A stretch of 64,000 bases of DNA. It comes from Mrakia gelida (Eukaryota; Basidiomycota; Tremellomycetes; Cystofilobasidiales; Mrakiaceae). This document shows, piece by piece, positions 47,590 through 58,792 of the stretch. The stretch is from positions 744,001 to 808,000 of the forward strand of contig BRON01000002.1 of NCBI GenBank assembly GCA_024345305.1, given 5' to 3'. Both the position numbers and the translations under genes were made by a program. Below the pieces are notes generated by a model. It was not told the origin of the DNA and searched no databases. It was given only the letters and a program-made list of their open reading frames with translations. Each line of letters opens with the position of its first letter. Position 1 is the stretch's first letter.

Positions 47590-49472
47590 ATGTCGTCTTC
47601 GAGAAACACGCCCTTTGACGAGGAGGAGTCGCGTATCTTCCCTTCGGATGATACTTCGTCTATAGGAGGATCTTCGACTATCACTTTCACGGAGTCCCTG
47701 GCAGAGTCGTGGTTCACAGATAGGCACGGTGAGTCTCAAAGGTCGAAACGAGAGCTCATCTCGCTCTCCTCCTTTCACTCGCCTGAGGCTGATCAAGCCT
47801 CTCCTTCTATCCCTCTTTTTCTGACTCTCAGGTCGAAAGGTTCAGGCTATCAATCAGTCATATCGGTCAGTACAAGGATGGCGTGTCTACGAGTGAAGTG
47901 AGACGAAACGAGGACGAGCTCAGCAAAACCAAACAGCCCAAACGGACCTTCTCTTCGTACTTTTACGTCGTCTCTTCAACCTCAGCTTTCCCTCTGATGA
48001 GACCCAGAGGACTGCAGAAGATTACGCCTCGTACTGGAAGCTCGAGAAGTTCGGCTTGCACCCCAAGGAGGTCGCTTCGAGCGTCGAGGACCTGCTTTGA
48101 AGCCTGGATCGAGAGTGCTCGACGTCGGACAAGGGATGAGTGGTGAGTGTGTGAGTCTCGTAGCTAGATCTCGTTGGACTGAATTTCTTGCCTTCGTCCT
48201 CAGGTCTCTGGCTCATCTCTATGGCGGAGCGATTTTCCCTCGCAGAGTGCACCGGAATCGACTTGCAACCCTTGGCTTCAGAGTTCGTTTCCTGGTCTTT
48301 TACCTCCTTCGAGGGTCCAATTTCTGACCCCATTATTGTCTCTTTCACAGCACTATACCTTCCAACATGACTACCGAACGTGATCCTCGTGTCTCTCGTC
48401 CTACCGTCGTTCGTCGGGTCGCGTCGCGGTGTTTCGGCTGACACGTACGTCCTCTCGCTCTCGCAGTTTTCGACGTCCCTGTGGGACTTCCTTAGTGAGT
48501 AATCTCATGTTCGATACTCGTGTTCTGAAAGACGGAGGTCTCACGCTTTGCTTTCTCTTCTGCAGCCCCGACGAGTTCTTCGACGCGAGTTCGATTTCTT
48601 TCTCTCGTTCCTTCTTCCTCTCTCCTCGCAGCTGATGTCCTTCGTTCTTCTTCGCAGGTCATCAACCACTCTCATTAAGCCAGAGCTTCTGCAGCACCTT
48701 CACCTACGAGAACCTCTGCAGCGAGATCGCTCGCTGCCTCAAGCCCCGCGGTGTTTACTTTTTCTTCGAGGCCTTCAGGATGAGATTGTGCTTTCTTCTT
48801 TTGGACGAAATCACTGTCGCTGATACTGGACGATTGTTCCTGACCTTCCAGTACAGCCTCTTCGCCGAGAACGGAGACCCTATGGACAAGAACTTTCCTG
48901 CTGCAAACCGATTTCGCCTGGCTCGTGAGTCGCCTCAGTTTTTCCCTTTTCGCAGAAGATCTCGACAAAGCTGACTTGACATCCCCTTCAAAGTGTCGAA
49001 AGAGTGCGCCATCTCCTCCCAACCAGTCTACTCCGTCTGGTCGCTCTCTCAAGTCCCCGACGACACGCATTTCTTCACGTCCGTCCTTCGAGCGACCGAC
49101 GCGTTCGATCCGTACGACGTCACGGCTGAGTCCACTCAGATGGGAGGGAGAGGAGTTGGTGAGTAGTTCTGCATATACTTCACGTCTCTCGCTCAGTCAA
49201 CGACGGCGGTGGTCTGATTCCTTTGCTCCTCGCTCGTCTCGTCTTGTCGACGCGTCGTTCGTTCAGACCCAGAAGCAGATCGAATCGGAGAGATCTTCCG
49301 GAACTACTCCAAGAAGATGTGTTCCCCTTACCTCTTCCTCGATGCAGGATACTCGGAAGAAGAAGCCAAGATGTGGACTTCGACGCTGGAGAATGAGGCT
49401 GAGAAAATGAGGAGCTGTACTGTAGGCCGGGCGAGGGCATCGTCGCGAGACATTCGTTGGGGTGGGCGGTGA
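47590..49472 (+). CDS. SAM-dependent methyltransferase, possible frame break
   Basis: Resembles the fungal class I (LaeA/TAM-like) methyltransferases. It starts MSSSRNTPFDEEESRIFPSD. A spliced segment gives RKVQAINQSYRSVQGWRVYD and FPSDETQRTAEDYASYWKLE, the usual N-terminal region. Motif I reads GSRVLDVGQGMSGLWLISMA, with the acidic residue in ECTGIDLQPLAS. Then come DVPVGLP, FCSTFTYENLCSEIARCLKP with RGVYFFFEAF (post-motif region), and a C-terminal part including KKMCSPYLFLDAGYSEEEAK. Between HPKE and PGSRVL the frame changes. Either a 32-nt intron (48071-48102) is removed or the gene carries a frameshift. The motif I glycine pattern is also imperfect. So it is either a divergent enzyme or an early pseudogene. 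A TATA box precedes it. Confidence 0.7.
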
Positions 49473-49618
49473 AGAAAGTCTAGGGAGGGAAGATATCGCG
49501 TACAAGTCCGATTTATGTCTTCGAACATGCATCAATCAAAAGCAAAACATAACGGTGCACAAGTAGATCGTTCCTCTCGTCCGCGTCGTAAAACAGACCT
49601 CGTCCTCGGTTCGTTCCA

Positions 49619-52600
49619 TCACCACCTCGTCCTCATTCCCGATTCACGATCCCTATCTCGATCCCTATCCCTATCCCTCTCCCAATACCTCTCCTCCCTC
49701 CTCGCCGGCGGATCATCCCTATATCGCCACGTCGTCGAAGACCTCGCAGGCGGCGAAGGAGGTCTCGCTCCCGTCGGTCCAACGAGGTAATGATCGTAGT
49801 TCTGCCCTGTGACGCTTCTCTCCCTCCCTGCGCGTCGTCCTTCGGGAGGAGGGTCGTCTCGCGTTCCGTAGATCGTTCGACTGAGGCTGGGACCTGTGGG
49901 CGGGGAGCGGGATCGTCGACGAGGTTCGCGAGGAGGGGAGCGGCGAGATGTTGGTTGAGTTTGGGAGGAGCGCGATGGTGGGGGCGGTGGAGAAGGAGGT
50001 TGTTGGGATCTTGGAGGGGAGGGAGGACGGTTGAGATTCGGTTTTTGAGGGGAGACGGAGGCGGAGGTAGGGAGACGGTCGCGTCGATAGAGCGAGGAGG
50101 AGGTTGAAGGAGGAGGTGATCTGGATCGAGGACGATGGGAAGAGGAAGAGGAGGAGTATCGATCCGAAGAAGGTGGTGGAAGCGGTAGTGGTGATGGCGA
50201 ACGCGAACGTCGTCGTGAAGATCGTCTGAAGGAGGTGTAGTGAGAGAACGCCCAGTACGACGCCGAGTCGGCGGAACGAACGCGTTTGACTTCGTCTTCG
50301 CGTTCCCAACGATCCCAACCGTCGCCCCGCTTCGTCGACGACGAGCTCGAGGCCTGAGGCTCCTCCCTTCTACTTGAGCCGGACTGGGAAAGAGGAGGGA
50401 GTGTGTCGCGACGGGAGGAAGGGAGGGGAGGGAGTTCGTCGCGACTGGACGATGGTCTTGGGAGGGAGGAGCTTGAGCGGACTGGGGACCATCCTCGAGC
50501 CTGAGAAGACCGTGATGATAAGGGAGGAGGTGGAGGTGGTGGCGAGCCTGGAGGCGGCGGAGGGGGAGGAGGAGATCCCGGAGGAGGTGGTGGAGGAGGA
50601 GGAGGGGGCATCGAGGGAGGTGGTGGTGGAGGAGGCATCGAGGGAGGAGGAGGCGGTGGTGGTGGTGGATTCGACGACGCCGTCGTGGGAGGATACCGAG
50701 GAGCCTCCGGAGGAGCCTGGAAGTCGAAAGCCGAGCTCGGAAGAACCTGCTGCCCTCCCGCACCCACTTCGTCGCGTCGACCTCGACCGCCGTTCCACGT
50801 CCATTCGTCTCCAGCTCCTCCGGATCTCCCAGCATTCGCCTGAAGCTTCTCCCAGATCCTCTTCCTCCGATCGTTCTCGTCTTCAATCTCCTGAACGGGA
50901 GGGAGGGGAATGGGGTTGGCGAAGGAGAAGGCGGGGAGGAGTTGAGAAGAGAAGAGGGAGGTTGGGTAGGAGGCCCAACGACGACGAGGTTGACGAGGAG
51001 GTTTGGGTGAGGATGGTGCAGAGGAGGAGTCCGAAGATGATGATGAAGAGGATGCGGAGGAATCGTCGTCGTCGACGTCGATGTCGGAACCAGACGAGGA
51101 CGAGGCGTTGAGTTCGGCGGGAGTTTCGAGCGACGAGAGCAGCGAGGTCGCGCCGTAGACTTGCAACGGAGGGACGCTGTCCTCCTTGGACCCAGCGAGG
51201 ATCGTTTCGGGAGGAGGTTGCATGATGCGTCGAGCCTTCTCCTTGGGATCTGAACAAACAGCGAAGAGGCGAAAGTAAGTCAGGTTCGATTTCGCGAACG
51301 CGTCGAACGAAACTCGAACTCACCTTCAGCACTGAACCACCCTGGAGGGTACCCCCACCTCACCATCCCATCCCAAATCCAGCTTCCAATCTCACTGCTA
51401 CTCTCCTGCTCCTCGCCTCCACCCAGCGCCTCCTTCAACTCCTCAGACAGCACCCCCGGCTTGAACCTCTCCAGATACTCCAACCTGATCGCCTCCTCCA
51501 CGTCCGCGTCCCAGAACCTTCCCGAGAAAGCCTTCACGTGATCCTCTTCTTCATCTGAGTCGTCTTCGTCGTCCGAGGAAGACGAAGAAGGAGCGTACTG
51601 ATCCTCGAGAGCCTGGGAAGCGAGAGCTTGATCCTTGAGAGTTTGGTAGAGTTGACGACCTGCTTGGATAGCGAGACGGTCGTGAGGTTGAGGGCAGTCG
51701 GAGAGGGCGTGAGAAGGGGAGGAGCAGTTGAAGCAGAGTCTGAGAGAGGAACGAGAGCTTGGTCAGTCTGATGGCGAAGAGAAGAAAGAGGAGGAAGAAG
51801 GTTCGACGCGTCGTCGACGAATCACTCACCTCGGCGCTCTGAAGATCTGAGCCTTGAACCTCCCCTTTCCCTTCCTCCGTTTCCTACCTCTCCCACTCTC
51901 TTCCTCGTCGTCGAACTCTTCGTCCTCTCCAGCACCCAAGATCGCTCCTCTCCTATGACTCTTCGCACTCGCAACGACACCCATCGCGGACGTTTCGATC
52001 CCTTCCAACCTCTTCCTCTTCTTCCTCCCTCCCTCCATCAGCCATCCGTACCCAAACTGCTCGTCCTCCTCAACCTCTCCCTCTTCCATGTGCTCGTCCT
52101 TCGTCAACCCAACATCATCCACGATCCAGCCCAACTCCAGGGGTTCCTCAACGTCCATCGACTCTCCCTCTCCCTCACTCTCTTCGTACTCCTCGACCAT
52201 CCACCTCGCTCCGACGACTTCCGTTGAGAAGTTCTGGAAGGTTTCCTTGATGATGGAAGCGTAGTGGTCTTGTTCTGAGGGCGAGAGGAGGTTGAGAGTC
52301 TCGATGGAGCGGAAAGGTTCTTGATACGAAGGGAGGGCGAAGAAGGCTCGAGCGAGAGGGAGTCGCCAGGGGGGAGTTGATGCTGCAGGAGGAGGTATGA
52401 ACTCTGGTGTTGGTGTTCGAGGGCGCGGTTGAGGGATAGGTACTGAAGGTATGGAGTAGCTGGTTGAGGCTACTGGGAGGGAGTAGGCGACTGGTTTCGG
52501 TTTGGGTTTGGGGACGCGATGGGAGCGAGGACCTGTTGGAGTTGGTGGACGAAGCTTGGGGAGGGGAGGTGGTGGAGGCGTCGGAGGGGTAGGAGGAGTT

Positions 52601-52776
52601 GGAGATCTTGTTGGAAGTGGACGGGAGCGAGATCTGGAAGTGGCACGTGGGGAAGTGGGTGGTTCGCGAGAGGGGAGAGGAGGGAGTTGAGTTTCGGGAG
52701 GAGTTGGAGGAGTTGATGGAGTTGAGGAGCGAGAGAAGGAGATAGAAGGGATGAGGTGAGAGATGTCCGAGATCAT
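49619..52776 (-). CDS. zinc-knuckle and PSP-domain protein (ZCCHC8-like)
   Basis: Probably an RNA-processing or exosome-adaptor protein. The N-terminal 300 residues are Pro-rich then acidic, with a basic stretch (GRGRKRRKGKGRFKAQIFRA). A zinc knuckle of the CX2CX4HX4C type follows, CFNCSSPSHALSDC. Next comes an acidic linker and a PSP domain: RFKPGVLSEELKEALG and WDGMVRWGYPPGW, the motif of spliceosome-associated proteins and of ZCCHC8 in the human NEXT complex. The C-terminal 500 residues are low complexity, with several polyproline blocks of 7-10 prolines, SR/RS dipeptides and a terminal RD repeat, ending SGMRTRW. Large antisense open frames overlap this part because of base composition. 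The ATG at 52776 is used, but the frame is open upstream to the stop of the next gene (see findings). Confidence 0.75.
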
Positions 52777-52896
52777 GGAGGAGTCGGATTCATCGTCTAA
52801 AGGAGGTGAGGAATGGGAGTCGATGAGTATGGAGTCCAGAGATGTTGAGAGGGAGGGGACGAGGGGAGGAGAGGAGGGAGTGACGGTGAAGCTGAC

Positions 52897-53403
52897 CTAG
52901 TTCGATCCTTTTCCACTCTCGTCCTGAGGTTTCCACGCTTTGAGAAGAGTTTCGAGTTGGTCTGGGTCGATTCGATGTTTCATGATCTGACCTTGTCCGT
53001 CGAGATGAAGAACCTGAGAAGAAGCGAGAAAAGAGAAGGAGGTCAGCTTGAAGCTCTCTTGATCGGACGAGTCGAGAGGATCGTTCTCCTACTCACTGGG
53101 ATGTGGTACATGTACATTCTTCTCCATTTCTTTCGCTCCTTGGCTGCTTCAGATTCCTCTCCTTCGATCTTGCGGATGTTGAACAGTTGAAGCTCAAACG
53201 GAACCTGCAGAGCAAGGGACGGAGGAAGAAGGGGAAGGAGCAAGGTCAGCTCAGCTCGACTCCCTTCCTCGGACGCTTCGACGGGTGTTTCTGACCTTTT
53301 GCCTTACGAGATCGAGCTGCTGTTTCGCGACTGTGCAGAGAGAGCACTCGGGTCCTCCTGTATAGAGTGTTAAGCGAGGTAAGAGAGAGGAAGGTTTGAC
53401 CAT
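52897..53403 (-). CDS. glutaredoxin-like protein, DUF836 family
   Basis: Small thioredoxin-fold protein, about 110 residues in three exons. It starts MVKPSSLLPRLTLYTGGPEC, and the active site is C-S-L-C followed by TVAKQQLDLVRQK. Exon 2 gives VPFELQLFNIRKIEGEESEA with KKWRRMYMYHIP, which ends at the cis-Pro. Exon 3 gives VLHLDGQGQIMKHRIDPDQL and ends DESGKGSN. The pattern (LTLYT..ECSLC, NIRK, Y..HIPVLHLDG) matches the yeast YDR286C-type family, whose biochemical role is poorly known. It differs clearly from the classical glutaredoxins at 18-21 kb. Its stop is 121 bases before the PSP protein start, in the same reading frame. Divergent from PA2G4. Confidence 0.88.
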
Positions 53404-53528
53404 TCAAGTCGTCGTTGCTAGGCAGACGAGCACCTTCTCTCGTCGAGGATTTGAAGAGCTCGAGTTCCGGTTTCCTTCCTTTCTGTTCTCTTCTCTCTTC
53501 AACCCACACCTTTGTTTCTACTCCAACC
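53404..53528. promoter_or_regulatory. divergent promoter DUF836 protein/PA2G4
   Basis: Only 125 bases separate divergent start codons, so the two genes share one short promoter. The PA2G4 side is a C/T-rich leader. No TATA box seen. Confidence 0.45.
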
Positions 53529-56150
53529 ATGTCCGATTCTACTCCCGTTGAGACTCCCGTCGCCGCGCCCACCCCTCTGATCAAGCTCAAGTCCAAGTCT
53601 TCCAAGAAGGAGGAGACCAAGACCGAGGACAAGTCCATCAGCAACGATGTGTGAGTTCAACCTTTCTTCCCATCTCGTTCATCCTCGTACTGGCCCTTCA
53701 AGACAGAACCCTGTTTGCTCAAGAGCGAATGTGTGGACCTTATACTGACCTTGTTGTTCCCACTTGTTTTGGGTTGATCTCTCAGTCTTACCAAGTACCA
53801 GACTGCTTCTACGATCCTCGCTGGGGTCATCGCGAAGCTCGTTCCTCAGATCGAGGAGGGAAAGGTCATCTTGGATCTCTGTGTCGAGTGAGTAACATAA
53901 TTTCATCACCTCGTCTCTTCTCTATCGTCTCCTGGGCTCGCTGGTGGTCTGCGTGAAGCTGGTGATGCTAGAACGACGTCGAAAGGACGAAGGAACCATC
54001 ACGAGACCTCTCCTTCCTTCCTTCTCCTTCTCTGACCTTTTTACAACCCATCTCCTTTGCTCTCTCGCTTCTCAGGGGTGACCGTCTGATCGAGGAGGGT
54101 GTCAAGACCGTCTACAACAAGAAGCCTACCGCTGAGAAGGGTGCCGTTGCCGTCAAGATCACCAAGGGTTCGTTCAAAGACCTCGCTCGACCTCCTCCTT
54201 CTTAGCTCTTTCCTCCTTTTGCTTCAGCTTTCCTCTCGTCCCTCACGCTTCCTGTTGCTTTCATCTTCGTAGAGCTCGTTGCTGACCACCTGTTCCTGTG
54301 CTTTCCGAACTGCAGGTATCGCTTTCCCCACCTCCCTCTCCGTCAACAACGTCGTTTCCCACTTCTCTCCTCTCGTTTCCGATACTGAGGTCCCCAAGCT
54401 CGCTGCTGGAGACGTCGTCAAGCTCCAGATCGGAGTCCACATCGACGGTGTGAGTCTTTACTACTCGTCTGTCCTGGGTTTGGTGAGGTTTGAGGTGGTG
54501 GGGATCTTTGAGCTCGAGGGAGATGGGCTGAGATTTCAGCATCTCGTTTCGAACTTCACGAGCTGACCTCTTCGCTCCCTTCCTTCCACTCCAGTACGCC
54601 TCCGTTCACGCCGAGACCATCGTTATCGGAGCCACCGATGCCGCTCCCGCTGAGGCTCGACGAGCTGATGTTGTTGAGGCTGCTTGGCAGGCTGCTCAGG
54701 CCGCTGTTCGTCCCTCATCCCTCTTCCTTCTCCCTCCTTCCCTCGTCGTCGCTACGACCTCGTGCTGACTCTTGACCCTCTTCCGATTTGCTCTTCCGTA
54801 GATGCGACTCGTCAAGCCCGCTGGAAAGACCTACGACGTCACCGAGGGTGTCGGAAAGGTTGCTAAGGAGTTCCTCTGTGCTCCCGTCGAGGGTACGTCG
54901 CCTTTCCCTTTCTCATCTCCTCCTCTCTCCAAAGTCGTACCCCACCCACTTCCTCCTCCACCGCATCATTACCCACCTCGCCCACGAACCGCTCGCTCGT
55001 CCCACAAACCCGGCTACCTTCGGATCTCCCCTCCCTCCTTCCCGCAATGCACCGAAACTCGAGCTGACCTTCCTCCTCCTTCCTTTCTCCCCATCTCGTC
55101 CTCATCTACCAATCAACTTCGACCTTCCCATCTCTTCTCTCTTCCTCCCTCCCACTCCCTTCTTCCTTTTCCTCCCACTACCATCACCTCTCACAACTCC
55201 AGGCCAGCTCTCGTGCCAGCACCTCCAGAACTCTCCCGATGGACCCAAGCGAATCATCCTCAACCCTTCGCCCGACCAGCGACGAGACGAGCACATGAAG
55301 ACCTTCGAGGAGGGAGAGGTCTACGGAGTTGACATCCTCATCGCCTCGACCGAGGACGGTAAGGCCCGATCTGAGGAGGCCAGGACCACCATCTACAAGA
55401 AGAGCGACATCGTTTACCAGCTCAAGATGAAGACCTCGAGGACTGTTTTTGCTGAGATCAAGCAGAAGGTGAGTGCAGAAGAAGCACGCCGTAGAGCGGG
55501 TTCAGGTTTGGGAGGGGAAGGAGGACGCGATCCGCTGAGCTTCGAAACTTCGAACGTCGAGCTGACCTTTGTTCCTTTTCCTTTGTGTCAGGCCGGAGCT
55601 TTCCCTTTCACCCTTCGATCTCTCGAGGAGGAGAAGCGGGCGCGGATGGGAGTTCAGGAGGCTGTTCAGCACGGTCTGCTCACCCCTTACGATGTTGTGT
55701 AAGTCGTCTCGTCTCCTCCGTTCTTTCGACGCGTCGTCGCTTCCTGTCGCTTCCGTCCCCTTTTCGCTGACCACCTCGCGTCCTTCCCTTCGACATCAAC
55801 AGTCACTCCGAGAAGGGAACCTTCGTCGCTCAGTTCTTCTTCACCAGTGCGTCTTTTCTCCTCCTTCAACTTCGTCGCGTCGAGTCGCGAACGAACCTCC
55901 CCAACTGACTCTCACCTCTTCCTTTCGTTTCGTTCGCTGTACAGTCGCCCTCCTCCCCGCCGGTCCCTTGCTCATCTCCCCCACCCCCGTCTGGTACACT
56001 CCCTCAAAAGTCAAGTCGACGCACTCGGTCAAGGACGAGGAGCTCAAGACCCTCATCGCTTCCAAGCTTCGAGTCGACAAGAAGAAGGCCAAGAAGGCTG
56101 CGAAGGCTGCTGAGGGAGGAGCTGCTCCTGCTGCTGAGGAGTCCAAGTAA
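53529..56150 (+). CDS. PA2G4/EBP1-type proliferation-associated protein
   Basis: Methionine-aminopeptidase fold without the full metal site; in eukaryotes it binds ribosomes near the tunnel exit and RNA. It starts [20 protein letters not shown], followed by a Lys/Glu-rich stretch. The pita-bread fold begins [20 protein letters not shown] and continues [134 protein letters not shown] and [20 protein letters not shown]. The Lys/Ala-rich tail ([14 protein letters not shown]) ends EESK. Ten exons. The sequence closely follows the family, with length near 390 residues. The schizosaccharomycete relative is called Cdb4; ARX1 is a more distant alternative. Confidence 0.93.
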
Positions 56151-56692
56151 AAAGAGTATCTAGTTGAGAAGGGAGGAGGAAGTTGATGCGAGGAAGGGGA
56201 TGGGGAAGGGAGGGGGGGTCGGTTTGAGGGAGTTCGTTCGTTCGTGCTTTTTGTTTCTCACATTTGTACTTCTATACAGACCTCTCTCTCGCAACCTCTC
56301 TACCCATCGCTGTAGTCTCTCTCTCTCTCTCTTATCTTTCGTTTCGTTTCGTTTCTTCTTTTTGCTCCGCGTTTGAATGAAGTGTTTTGGAATCACGTCG
56401 AGACGAGACGAGAGCGAGGCAGGACGCGTTCTAGCTCGGCCTCTAACGTCTTACAACAGAACCACTACCACGGCCGAGAAGGATGCCAGACGCTCGACTC
56501 GGAAAAGACGAGATGGACGAGAGAAAGAGGTTCGCGACGAGCTGTTTGAACGCTGCGGGCAGGAGACAGGCGAGGGGTCGAAAGCGACGAGCTCACTCGC
56601 TGGCTCCCAACCTCGACCTCGACTTTTAGGACCGATTTTTCCTTCCGAAAATTGCTTTGGCATATACCTTCTGGGGCTCTCTTGCCTATAGG
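56151..56692. other. PA2G4 3' region
   Basis: 542 bases. The first 200 include a T/C-rich tract with (CT)n and GTTTC repeats, consistent with a 3' untranslated region. The rest is probably the promoter of the next transcript. No gene seen. Confidence 0.4.
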
Positions 56693-58107
56693 ATGCGTAT
56701 CAGCACTGGTAATAGGGAGAAGGAGGTGAGTTCTGACGGTCAAAGAGAGGGATGAGCTCGCTACTTCCTTCCCTCCCTTCGACTCTCTCCCTCTTATTCC
56801 TCGCTTCCTGAGCTGACCTCGCTTTGTCCTGCACTCACGCTCGCTCGAGCAGTTTCTCGGCTATCCTGCAGGACTCTATACAAGCAGCGAATATCGAACT
56901 AGCGGGGGCTCGAGCTTCCTTCCTTCCCTCGACGGCTCGACGGGTGAGTCCGACGACCTTCCTTCCTCTCCGTCCAGTTCCGTCCGTTCTTCATCCGCCC
57001 CCTCCCTCTTCTTCGACAAGACCAGACGTTTACATAACCTCTTCTACGTCGTGGTACTCTCGACTGACCAAATTCTTTCCTCTGCCCTGCTTTTCACTCG
57101 CTCAGGTTCCGACCTCGCGGACTCGCACGACGCTCGCCCTCGGCCTCTCTTTCGTTTCCCTCGCCTCGACTTTCTCCAAGCCCTGATCTTCTCGAGTACC
57201 TTTCTATCTTCCTTAGCGCCAGTTAGACATGTCGGACGGTGGACTCCCTCCACCGATCGATGCGTCTAGCTGGCTCGCCCTCAACCGTCGCTCTCCTTCC
57301 TCGCTGCCTTGCCTGACCCTTCCTCCCTCTTACTGCTCTTCTCGGCCTCGCTTTCCCTCATATCTTCATATCTAAGCGAGACGATACCAGGTGCGTTTCC
57401 GCAGTCTCGCAGCACAAGGTCCCCTATCCTTGAACAGGCTTAAAAGCTGATCCTTCCCTCCTGTTCTCTCTTCTCTGTCCCGACCGCCACTCCTCCTTCT
57501 CTCGCAGACACCTACAACGCTTCCACGCCCGTCCGACATGTCTAACTAACACTGGCCAGCAGGTACGTTCTTGTCTCTACACCTCGCTCCGAAACCTCGC
57601 GACTGACATCTTCTCGTTTCCTTCGATTTCTTCGTCCCGTCTCCCTTTCTCCCGTCCCCTTAGGCCCACCGAGTCCATCTCGCTACCCAAGCCGACGCGG
57701 CCAGGATTCAGGCTACTCAGGTCTGATCCTTCTTTCTCTTCGCTTCGTCTCGAGACGGCGGGTCCCTTCTGAACTTGTTCTTTCTCGTTCGTTTCAGGCC
57801 AGAGCCGGCAACGACGTCGGCCAAGGATCCTTCGCGTCCCGAGTCCAGTCCGCCGTCGACGCTCGAGCTCACCAAGTGAGTCGACTCTCCTACACCTCTC
57901 TCGTTCCTGGTCACACATGATGCTGACCTCGTCTCTGCTCCCCTTCTTCACAGGCTTCCCAAGTTCGTTCAACTCTTCTCTCCTTTCTTCCCCTCCTCTC
58001 TCCCTGTTCTCTTTGGCTCCTGACCTTTTTCCTTGTCTCGACAGGGTTCCGGAGCTTCCGACGCTCAGGGCGGCTCTCAGCAAGCGGGAGGAGGAGGGAA
58101 TCAGTGA
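56693..58107 (+). CDS. unrecognised small protein, nine-exon model
   Basis: Not recognised. Strong intron signals (GTGAG, GTACG or GTGCG donors, CTGAC or CTGAT branch sites, pyrimidine tract, AG) define exons at 56693-56725, 56853-56943, 57106-57263, 57377-57390, 57508-57562, 57664-57720, 57798-57875, 57954-57962 and 58045-58107. They join in one open frame of about 184 codons. The start is MRISTGNREKEFLGYPAGLY. The C-terminal part is the most protein-like: AHRVHLATQADAARIQATQA, RAGNDVGQGSFASRVQSAVD, then a Gly/Ser/Gln tail ending GGGGNQ. The donor at 57264 (GTCTAG) is weak. The middle portion may be leader rather than coding, because an ATG at 57538 reads MSN and then a stop. The splice structure is better supported than the coding extent. 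Confidence 0.4.
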
Positions 58108-58792
58108 GAGGCGAGAGGGTTCGACGTCGCTCGCGTCTGCTTTCTCTTAACGATCAGTCTGATTTGATCAGATGCCTAACGACCTTTTCGCACGATATTC
58201 TTCTCCTTGGAAAGACCCAAAACTTCGAGTCTCAGAAAAGAACAAGTCTGAGAAGCGCGGAGAGAAAGCACGGCTCGAGTCGTCAAGTCGTCGCGTCGTG
58301 ATATTTCGCATCCCACTCTCATTGTCCGTCCATGCTCGAACTATGCCCATGATTCCGGCCTCGTAGTAGCTCTAGTGGCTGAGCATCGGAGAGAAAGACA
58401 GAAGAGAGCGCGAGGGAAGGAGCTGGCGAGGATGAATCGAGCCTCGCGTCGGTTTCGGCGGACGCGCGCGTCGTCCTTCCCTCCTCCTGAACCCTCCTTC
58501 CAAGCTTTCATACCACTTCTTGGGCTCTATCTTGACTTTCAGAACCTGGGATATCTTACCGTCTCATTCAATTCCTCAAAATCGTAGATCTGAGAGAGTT
58601 GTGGAATTTTGTTTCAATCAGGACGACCCAGCTCTGGACTCGACTTCGCCCTCTCCCTGCCCTTGCTCTCCCAATTTCGACCATCCTTCCCTCCTCACCT
58701 CCACCACCTCCCTCGCTCGACTCATCAAAAGTTCCCCACCAGCTTCAAGCCTTCAAGCTCAACCTCACACGCTTCAAAACCTCAACACCAAG
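58108..58792. other. spacer before the acidic hypothetical gene
   Basis: 685 bases with no gene that I can support. Short open frames on both strands lack splice logic. The last 150 bases are C/T-rich and lead into the ATG at 58793. Confidence 0.4.

Noticed and set aside
49633..51111. Long open frames on both strands opposite and alongside the PSP protein gene (over 400 codons on the minus strand in another frame, 245 on the plus strand)
   Set aside because: They mirror the Pro/Ser/Arg low-complexity codons of the real gene; the composition removes stops from other frames. No splice logic or motif.
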